DNA of 8,286 nucleotides from JBGOUV01 sp041477815 (GTDB taxonomy: Bacteria > Acidobacteriota > Terriglobia > Bryobacterales > JACQDG01): assembly GCA_041477815.1 (NCBI GenBank), contig JBGOUV010000310.1, forward strand, positions 1 to 8,286, in the 5' to 3' direction. The translations under genes and the position numbers were made by a program. Each line of letters begins with the position of its first letter. Within the stretch, counting starts at the first letter, position 1. Positions 1 to 5,246 of the stretch are shown one piece after another. The notes under the pieces were generated by a model that was not told where the DNA came from, searched no databases, and was given only the letters and a program-made list of their open reading frames with translations.

Positions 1-1
1 C

Positions 2-493
2 CTCCTGGGATTGCTGACCGGGAAGGAGAAACCCGGGCGTCGCGAGATGGTGTTCGTCGAACGGGAGCGGCACGCCAATGTACGGCGGGGCGACTTGGGT
101 TATCCGGCGCGGGCAGTGCGGAACCGGGAGTTCCTGTATATACGCAACCTGCGTCCGGACCGGTGGCCGGCGGGAGATCCGGAGTTGTATCACTCGGTGG
201 GGCCGTTTGGGGACTGCGACGACGGGCCGACCAAGCAGTTTATCCTGGTGCGGCGGAACGAGAAGCATTTTGAGTTGTGCTTCGGGAAGCGGCCGGGGGA
301 AGAGTTGTACGATCTGAAGAAAGACCCCTGGCAGATCCGGAACGTCGCGGGGGAGGCGGGATATGGGGACGCCAAACGGAAGATGCGCGCGTCGCTCGAT
401 CGCTGGATGCGGGAGACGGGGGACCCGCGGGCTACGAGCGACGACGACCGGTGGGACCGGTATCCCTACTTCGGCGCGCCGGCCCGAGGTTAG
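2..493 (+). CDS. Sulfatase, C-terminal part (heparan N-sulfatase-like), truncated by window edge
   Basis: The reading frame is already open at base 2 and stops with TAG at 491-493, leaving 163 residues of a protein that begins outside the window. The stretch ERERHANVRRGDLGYPARA, followed by FLYIRNLRPDRWPAGDPE, then SVGPFGDCDDGPTK, the ELYDLKKDPWQ motif and RWMRETGDPR near the end, is the usual C-terminal subdomain of alkaline-phosphatase-superfamily sulfatases related to N-sulphoglucosamine sulfohydrolase. These enzymes hydrolyse sulfate esters or N-sulfate groups on glycans, usually after export. The N-terminal catalytic half, with the formylglycine Cys/Ser motif and most metal ligands, lies outside the window, so activity and substrate cannot be judged. 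The gene converges on the minus-strand oxidoreductase, and the two ends overlap by four bases (490-493). I am confident of the family and unsure of the substrate. Confidence 0.9.
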   Translation, partial: LLGLLTGKEKPGRREMVFVERERHANVRRGDLGYPARAVRNREFLYIRNLRPDRWPAGDPELYHSVGPFGDCDDGPTKQFILVRRNEKHFELCFGKRPGEELYDLKKDPWQIRNVAGEAGYGDAKRKMRASLDRWMRETGDPRATSDDDRWDRYPYFGAPARG

Positions 494-1758
494 GCGGGCG
501 TGGACCAGTGGCGGCGGTACGGGCGGGTCAGGAGGCGGCCGGCTTCCTCGTCAGCCTCGATGGCCTCGGTGGCGGGGTTGAATCTCAGGTTGCGGCCGGT
601 GCGGGCTACTATATTACCTAAGTGACATAGCGCAGTCGAGGCGTGGCCGGTTTCGATTTCCGCGCGGGGGGCCTGGCGGGACTTGACGCAGTCGAGGAAG
701 TTGCGGGCGTGGGTCGATTCGGCGCCGGCAGCGTCGCCCTTGGAGTCGTCCACCACGAGCTCGCCTTTGTCATCGAAGACCTTGAAGCCCCACTTGCCCT
801 TCCACCGGCCGATGTGAACCATGCCCGACGTGCCGTAGACGGCGACGCCGTTGTCCTGCCCCTCCATGCCGTAGGGGGTCCAGATGCGCATTTCGAACTG
901 CAGCACCTGGCTCGCGAACTGGAAGGTGATGTTCATAGTGTCGGGCGTCTGCTGGTCGTCGTTGAAGAAGAGCTTGCTCCCCATGCCGGAAACGGCGGTG
1001 GGACTACCGGCGCCCAGGGCCCAGCGGGCGATGTCGAGCTGGTGGACGCCGTCGTTGCCCATGTCGCCGGTGCCGTAGTTCCAGTTCCAATGCCACTTGT
1101 AGTGGAAGCGGTTTTCGTTGAAGGGGAGCAGCGGGGCGGGGCCGGTCCAGGTGTCGTAGTCGACGCCGGGAGGGACGGGGGAGTCTTCCTGGTGACCGAT
1201 GTTTTCGCGGAGCTGCGTGTTCCAGGCCTTGGCGGCGAGGACGCGGCCGATCTTGCCGGACTGGACGTACTCGATTCCGCGACGCGTGGAGGGGCGGCTG
1301 CGGGCCTGGGTGCCTAGTTGCACGATGCGCCGGTGGCGGCGGGCGGCCTCGATCATGAGGCGGCCTTCGCGAAGGTTATGGGAGGCGGGCTTCTCGACGT
1401 AGACGTCTTTGCCGGCGGCGCAGGCGAGGATCGTCGCCGGGGCGTGCCAGTGGTCCGGGGTGGCAATGACGATGGCGTCGATGGACTTGTCGTCGAGGAC
1501 GCGGCGGAGATCGGCGACCAGGGGGGGACGGCGGCCGGAGGCCTTCTCGACAGCCTGGGCGGTGCGGTCGTAGACCCGGGGGTCGACGTCGCAGAGGGCG
1601 GCGAGGTGGCAGTCGGGGAGGGCGGCGAACTCGGCGGCGAGCGCGCGTCCGCGGCCGCGAATGCCGATCACGGCGATGCTGACCTTGTCACTGACGGCGG
1701 CGGCACGGTGGGCCAGGGTGGTGAGGGCAACGGTCTGGAGGAAGGCTCGGCGGCGCAT
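490..1758 (-). CDS. Gfo/Idh/MocA-family NAD(P)-dependent oxidoreductase with Tat signal
   Basis: This is a complete 422-residue protein. I chose the ATG at 1758 because it begins directly with a twin-arginine signal (MRRRAFLQ, then a short hydrophobic stretch ending near AAA at 19-21). The TTG six codons upstream would bury that signal. A weak GGGA lies 10 bases before the ATG. The Rossmann fold starts with IAVIGIRGRGRA (dinucleotide-binding glycines at 32, 35 and 37). It is followed by CDVDPR (56-61), ATPDHWHAP (99-107) and the family hallmark EKP at 122-124. The C-terminal domain has YGTGDMGNDGVHQLDIAR (228-245), whose Asp and His residues are the likely catalytic/substrate site. Family members oxidise or isomerise sugars and inositols; several exported members act on glycosides. 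The substrate cannot be deduced. It is separated by 122 bases from the phosphatase gene upstream on the same strand and overlaps the convergent sulfatase stop. Confidence 0.93.
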   Translation of the reverse strand: MRRRAFLQTVALTTLAHRAAAVSDKVSIAVIGIRGRGRALAAEFAALPDCHLAALCDVDPRVYDRTAQAVEKASGRRPPLVADLRRVLDDKSIDAIVIATPDHWHAPATILACAAGKDVYVEKPASHNLREGRLMIEAARRHRRIVQLGTQARSRPSTRRGIEYVQSGKIGRVLAAKAWNTQLRENIGHQEDSPVPPGVDYDTWTGPAPLLPFNENRFHYKWHWNWNYGTGDMGNDGVHQLDIARWALGAGSPTAVSGMGSKLFFNDDQQTPDTMNITFQFASQVLQFEMRIWTPYGMEGQDNGVAVYGTSGMVHIGRWKGKWGFKVFDDKGELVVDDSKGDAAGAESTHARNFLDCVKSRQAPRAEIETGHASTALCHLGNIVARTGRNLRFNPATEAIEADEEAGRLLTRPYRRHWSTPA

Positions 1759-1795
1759 GGCGGTATTGTCCCGCAAAAGCCGGGGGAAAAACAGG

Positions 1796-1868
1796 GCCGC
1801 GAATGGACGCGCAGGAACGCAAATAAGATCCTGGTCTTCATTCGCGCTTATTCGCGTTCATTCGCGGC
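1796..1868. repeat. Long imperfect hairpin with three tandem TTCGCG-N4 units
   Basis: GCCGCGAATG at 1796-1805 is the exact reverse complement of CATTCGCGGC at 1859-1868. Pairing continues to 1811/1853 with one G-U pair, giving a 16-bp stem. Inside it, CGC at 1818-1820 pairs with GCG at 1844-1846, and scattered further pairs extend from there. The right arm is built of 10-base units each starting TTCGCG, at 1841, 1851 and 1861. It fills most of the gap between the phosphatase stop (1881) and the oxidoreductase start (1758), both on the minus strand. From memory, sequences of this GCGAATGAACGCGAAT type recur between genes in GC-rich environmental bacteria, so it is probably a dispersed intergenic palindrome. 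It may act as an RNA processing or attenuation hairpin. No T-run follows it on either strand, so it is not a classical intrinsic terminator. Confidence 0.75.
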
Positions 1869-1880
1869 TGATCCGCTCCC

Positions 1881-3395
1881 TTACGGTCGTAGTTCGCTGA
1901 GGGTGAAGCGGTAGAAGGGCTTCATATCATCCAGGAGGGATTCGGGCTGGTCCATTTTCCAGCGGAACATCTGGAACTCGATGCGGTCCCGGAGGAAGTC
2001 CACGATGGTGAAGCCGTTGTTTTCGAGGGGAGCGAGGCCTTCCTCTACTGCGAGGCCGGTGGGGACGCGCGGCGGGGTGCCTCGCCAGGCCGAGGGCCAC
2101 GCTCGGGGGCCGGTGGAGATGGGGCCCGAGAGCACGGAGATCACCGGGTTACGGCGCAAGTCCGCCGAGCCGTTGCGCAGGATGCGGCCGTGGGCCAGGG
2201 CGTGGAGGTCGCCGCTGATGAACAGGGGAAGGCGCGGCATCGCGGAGGCGGCCCGGAGGAGGCGGTCGTGCTGGGAGCGCCAGCCTTCCTGCCAGAAGTA
2301 CTTGGGTTTCGCGGTGCTGAGCTGGCCGTCCGGGCCGAGAAGATCGGCATACCACTCGCCCCATTTGCCGGCGCTCCAGGCTATGGGAGTAGAAGGCACG
2401 TTGACCACGTGGCGGGCGGGGGACGCTTCCATGCGCCGCAGGAGCCAGGTTTCGGCCGCGTCCGAGATAAAGCCGGCGTGGGGACCTTTCAGGGTGAGGT
2501 GGCGGCGGCAGTCGTAGAGGAGAATCTCGGCCAGGTTGCCGTAGCGGAGGGTGCCGAAGCTGAGGTCGAGGACCGCCGGGCGGGTGGAGTCGGGGAGGAA
2601 CTCCGGGTAGTAGAGATGCCTGGTGGCGTCGGCCAGCCGCAGCATGAAGTCGTCGGGGGGAAAAGTGATGCCGGTGTCGCGGGCTTCGTCGTTTTCGAAG
2701 TAGTCGTGGTCGTCCTGTAGGAAAAGTACCGGGGTGGAGCGAAAGAGGGTTCCGTAGAGGTCGGCGATCTGGGGGCCGGCGGCGAGCTGGAGCTTGCGCT
2801 CGTTGGCGGTGCCGAAGACCGGGAGATCCCGCTGGAACTCGCCGACCAGCTTCTTGGCGATGGGGGAGGCGCCCAGGTGGGTGGGGCCGGGGCCGATGCG
2901 GAGGTCCCAGTATACATGGTCGCCGTTGGCGATGACGGCGTCCGGCTGGTGAGCCAGACCCGCCAGGAGCATCTTGCGGCGGTTCGGGAGGCTGACCCAG
3001 TAGGGCTGGTTGGTGTCCAGAGTGCGGGTGGCGTCGTGGCCTCCGGCACAGGTGTAGATGAAGAGACGGAAACGGTCCACGGTGGCGTCGGGAGGGGGGA
3101 AGGTGCGGAGCGGCCAGGGGTCGGAGAGGGCCTTGCCGGCGGCGTCGTGTAGCTGGAGCTCGTAGCGCGTAGAGGGCTGGAGCCGGTCCAGGTCGAAGGA
3201 CCAGAAGAAGCCTTGGGTATCGCTGCGAACGCCGGGCGTGCGGCGGTGGCCGGCGCGGAGGAGCGGCGGCTGGGAGAAGGGACGGTCGAAGGAGGCCTTG
3301 AGGAGGATGCGGTGGTGGTTCGCCGTGGGGAGGAGGTGGCGAACCGGCGAGCTGCCGAGGGCGGCGGCGGCAGCGAGGAACTGGCGGCGGGTCAT
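1881..3395 (-). CDS. PhoD-like metallophosphatase / phosphodiesterase with Tat signal
   Basis: This is a 504-residue protein starting at ATG 3395, preceded at 8 bases by GAGG. The frame stays open for 96 more codons upstream, but that part runs antiphase through the neighbouring gene and lacks protein character. MTRRQFL plus an Ala-rich stretch is a twin-arginine export signal. Residues about 30-100 form a beta-rich PhoD N-terminal domain (for example FFWSFDLDRLQPSTRYEL). The metallophosphoesterase core follows: FRLFIYTCAGGHD (109-121), ANGDHVYWD (156-164), FLQDDHDYFEND (225-236) and ISGDLHALAHG (393-403). These supply Asp, Asn and His residues expected for a two-metal or Fe/Ca site as in PhoD. 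PhoD enzymes release phosphate from mono- and diesters outside the cytoplasm; the substrate here is unknown. The gene starts 10 bases after the stop of the upstream fusion gene, and that stop lies in this gene's ribosome binding site, so translation is probably coupled. Confidence 0.88.
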   Translation of the reverse strand: MTRRQFLAAAAALGSSPVRHLLPTANHHRILLKASFDRPFSQPPLLRAGHRRTPGVRSDTQGFFWSFDLDRLQPSTRYELQLHDAAGKALSDPWPLRTFPPPDATVDRFRLFIYTCAGGHDATRTLDTNQPYWVSLPNRRKMLLAGLAHQPDAVIANGDHVYWDLRIGPGPTHLGASPIAKKLVGEFQRDLPVFGTANERKLQLAAGPQIADLYGTLFRSTPVLFLQDDHDYFENDEARDTGITFPPDDFMLRLADATRHLYYPEFLPDSTRPAVLDLSFGTLRYGNLAEILLYDCRRHLTLKGPHAGFISDAAETWLLRRMEASPARHVVNVPSTPIAWSAGKWGEWYADLLGPDGQLSTAKPKYFWQEGWRSQHDRLLRAASAMPRLPLFISGDLHALAHGRILRNGSADLRRNPVISVLSGPISTGPRAWPSAWRGTPPRVPTGLAVEEGLAPLENNGFTIVDFLRDRIEFQMFRWKMDQPESLLDDMKPFYRFTLSELRP

Positions 3396-3402
3396 GGGGG
3401 GG

Positions 3403-3409
3403 ACCTCAC
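3403..3409 (-). promoter_or_regulatory. Ribosome binding site of the phosphatase gene, overlapping the upstream stop codon
   Basis: Read on the minus strand this is GTGAGGT. The GAGG core is 8 bases from the ATG at 3395. The TGA stop of the upstream fusion gene is embedded in it (3406-3408). It fixes the phosphatase start and indicates that ribosomes finishing the fusion gene can re-initiate on the phosphatase. Confidence 0.75.
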
Positions 3410-4902
3410 GAGCGACGCGGAGACGCCAGCTCGACGAAGTGACAAACGCGCTGGTGGGGGTCGTTGATGGGTTCGCCCCGCCATTCGGTCCAGGCGTGGC
3501 CGTCGAGGTTGCCATTCTCGGTTCGCACGCCCATCTTGATCTCGGTGGGGACGCCGCGGCGGGCCAGGAGGCGAGAGAGGGCCAGGGAGCGCGCCAAGCA
3601 GCGCATAGGAACGGGATGGTGGCCGGCGGCGAAATCCACGAACTTGGCGGCTCGCAGAACCGCATCGCGGTCCAGCGGAACACTGGGGGGCTTACCGAGA
3701 GTGGTGGCCCAACGCTGGAGGCGGTGGTAGGGAATCAGCGCCAGGCCGATGCGCACCAGCGAAAGAGTGCCAAAAGCGCCGGCCAGCAGCAACCAGTCGC
3801 CGGTGGAAGCCTCGGCGGCGCGCTCCAGGCGACGGCGCCAGGCGGGCCAGGGAGTGAAGCACGCCAGACCCTGCCAAAACAGCAACCGGTATCTCCGGAG
3901 CCACACGTCCTTGCTGGAGAAGGAGCCGGGGTGGTTCCAGTGCCAGGGCGGTGGGGCCAGCCACAACCAGCAGCGGGAGATCCGCTGCGGCCAGGTGTAC
4001 ACGCGCAACAGCCGCAGCGGCTTGTGCCGCCACCACCAAGGCTTGGAATCGGCCACCAGCAAAGTGGCGGCGCGACGGGCCAGCGCCTCGCCCGAGCGGG
4101 CGGCCGCGCGCTGCTCCCCGAGTCGCAGGGGTCGCCCGAACAGCATGGCGCACAGGTGAAAGCTGGCCGCAGCAAGACGTGCCCATCCGGTTCGCCGGGC
4201 GAGCCTCCAGAATCTGTCCCAGTCGATCCGGTCGGAGAATTTGCGCAGATACAGCTCCAGATCGGTCAGATTCTGCAAGGAGCACCAGAAGTGTTTCCCC
4301 GCGTGACGGGCCAGATATAGTAAATAGGTGTCGCTGTCATCGGCGGGGCTGGCGGGGGGCAGAGCGTCTCCGGGCCAGTCCCAGTGCAACTCGACAATCA
4401 AGCCTTGCGGACTGCGCAGCACCAGTTCGGCGAAGGCATGGGCGGGTTGCGCCACCTGGCGGGCCAGGCTCTGGGGGTTCCAGGGCTGCGCCACATCGCG
4501 AAGTCCCGCCGCCTTGAGCTCGCTGTAAGCGGCCTCTACCTGTGCCCGGGGCGCCAGCAGATCGATGTCGGCTACAGCCCGCCAGGAGAGGTCTGGATAG
4601 AGCAGCTCTACCAATCGCACTCCCTTGATGGCGCGGCAATCCAGACCGGCCCTCATCAGACGCGCGACCAGCCGCGATTCTTCCTGCCGCAGGGCCAGGT
4701 TGTGGACAAAGTTGTCGCGAAACCGCTGCTGCCACTCGTCCGGCAGCGGGACACCCATCGCGCGGAGATTCTGGTAAACCGCCGGAAAGGCGCCGAGTCG
4801 CTCGGCGGTCTGGAGCACGGCTTCCGGGTCGGACGGCGCGTTCTTGGCTGCGGGTGACCCCGGTAGCGGCAGACACAACGCAATGACGGCCGCAGCTTCC
4901 AT
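3406..4902 (-). CDS. Nucleotidyltransferase (NTP_transf_5-like) fused to a lasso-peptide B2-like transglutaminase-fold domain
   Basis: This is a 498-residue two-domain protein. Residues about 25-330 resemble the nucleotidyltransferase family often found in RiPP and polysaccharide loci. A helical start is followed by RAIKGVRLVELLYPDLSWR (90-108, the K-G loop) and VADIDLLAPR with the Asp-x-Asp metal pair at 112 and 114, then a Trp-rich helical tail. From about 360 the sequence changes to the pattern of lasso-peptide B2 leader peptidases: a hydrophobic helix (WLLLAGAFGTLSLVRIGLAL), HRLQRW, then RCLARSLALSRLLARRGVP, DGHAWTEW and EPINDP. These give a Cys435-His469-Asp481 triad; the spacings of 34 and 12 match those of McjB (Cys150, His182, Asp195) closely. 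B2 domains cleave a leader peptide before macrolactam formation. No cyclase, RRE/B1 protein or convincing precursor is in the window, so the role is open. Start is ATG 4902; its ribosome binding site is weak (GTGAAAG). The downstream phosphatase gene appears translationally coupled. Confidence 0.85.
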   Translation of the reverse strand: MEAAAVIALCLPLPGSPAAKNAPSDPEAVLQTAERLGAFPAVYQNLRAMGVPLPDEWQQRFRDNFVHNLALRQEESRLVARLMRAGLDCRAIKGVRLVELLYPDLSWRAVADIDLLAPRAQVEAAYSELKAAGLRDVAQPWNPQSLARQVAQPAHAFAELVLRSPQGLIVELHWDWPGDALPPASPADDSDTYLLYLARHAGKHFWCSLQNLTDLELYLRKFSDRIDWDRFWRLARRTGWARLAAASFHLCAMLFGRPLRLGEQRAAARSGEALARRAATLLVADSKPWWWRHKPLRLLRVYTWPQRISRCWLWLAPPPWHWNHPGSFSSKDVWLRRYRLLFWQGLACFTPWPAWRRRLERAAEASTGDWLLLAGAFGTLSLVRIGLALIPYHRLQRWATTLGKPPSVPLDRDAVLRAAKFVDFAAGHHPVPMRCLARSLALSRLLARRGVPTEIKMGVRTENGNLDGHAWTEWRGEPINDPHQRVCHFVELASPRRS

Positions 4903-5156
4903 ACCACTTTCACTATATCGAATCCCGTACTCGAAGCGGCGAATCTATTTGCCCGTCGGGGCCGGCAGGCCATCCCCGCAGATGAGCCAGCGGCTCGACA
5001 TACATTGCGGGCAACCTGGAGCGTGAATCAGCCCTGTCTTCGACCGGTGGGTCCCGGTGCCGCGCACCTTGCATCCCTATCCCAGTATTCGTTTCGACCC
5101 TCGCATCCCAGGGAGGCGCCGTATGCGGTAGCGCCGCTCGTACGGATCTGTGCGGG

Positions 5157-5192
5157 GGGCGTCCAGCGATAAGCGTCCCTACCGCGACGCCC
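5157..5192. repeat. Inverted repeat with 7-bp stem and 22-base loop
   Basis: GGGCGTC at 5157-5163 pairs exactly with GACGCCC at 5186-5192. The loop itself repeats part of the stem (GCGTCC). It lies about 55-90 bases past the RND stop on the minus strand. No T-run follows in either direction, so an intrinsic terminator is not supported. It could slow or protect the 3' end of the pump transcript. Confidence 0.5.
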
Positions 5193-5193
5193 G

Positions 5194-5209
5194 GGTGCAA
5201 ATTTGCACC
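5194..5209. promoter_or_regulatory. Perfect 16-bp palindrome GGTGCAAATTTGCACC, possible operator
   Basis: The sequence is identical to its own reverse complement across all 16 bases, with an AT-only centre (AAATTT) flanked by GC-rich arms. This is typical of sites bound by a dimeric helix-turn-helix repressor. It is directly followed by the 6-base palindrome CACGTG at 5209-5214. It lies 37 bases beyond the RND stop and about 290 bases upstream of the fusion gene start, with no regulator gene in the window. Binding by any particular protein family is inference. A small cruciform or hairpin (6-bp stem, AATT loop) is the alternative reading. Confidence 0.5.
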
Positions 5210-5246
5210 ACGTGACTCCAGGGCACTTTCGTTGCGGGCTGCTAAT

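Larger units (their letters stand above)
4903..5246. other. Intergenic region of 344 bases between the RND pump stop and the fusion gene start
   Basis: I see no convincing gene here. Two overlapping short minus-strand frames exist. One runs 4945-5067 from GTG: 40 residues, with AGGG 7 bases upstream. The other runs 4913-5200 from TTG: 95 residues, ending 10 bases before the fusion ATG. Neither has recognisable homology and both may be chance. TATAGT on the minus strand at 4912-4917 resembles a -10 box, but no good -35 accompanies it, and it lies so close to the ATG at 4902 that any transcript would be nearly leaderless. The right half carries the hairpin and palindrome listed separately. GCATCCC occurs at 5071 and again at 5103. 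The promoter of the fusion-phosphatase unit is most likely in this stretch. Confidence 0.6.

Noticed and set aside
643..1317. Long plus-strand open frame of 224 codons opposite the oxidoreductase gene, continued by another at 1318-1914
   Set aside because: It is antisense to a well-recognised Gfo/Idh/MocA protein. Its Gly/Ala/Val-rich low-complexity translation is what GC-rich codons give on the opposite strand.
1759..1776. TTG start six codons upstream for the oxidoreductase
   Set aside because: It lacks a Shine-Dalgarno sequence and would precede the twin-arginine motif with unneeded residues; the ATG at 1758 fits the signal peptide.
3396..3683. N-terminal extension of the phosphatase frame by 96 codons
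   Set aside because: It overlaps the B2 domain of the fusion gene in another frame and would put the Tat signal inside the protein. The ATG at 3395 has a proper ribosome binding site.
5157..5209. Rho-independent terminator for the RND gene
   Set aside because: The inverted repeats are present, but no run of T follows on the minus strand, so the intrinsic terminator pattern is incomplete.
3406..5246. Complete lasso peptide biosynthetic cluster
   Set aside because: Only the B2-like domain and nucleotidyltransferase are present. There is no asparagine-synthetase-like cyclase, no PqqD-like B1 protein, no ABC exporter, and no short frame with a full leader motif and a Gly-to-Asp/Glu ring of 7-9 residues.
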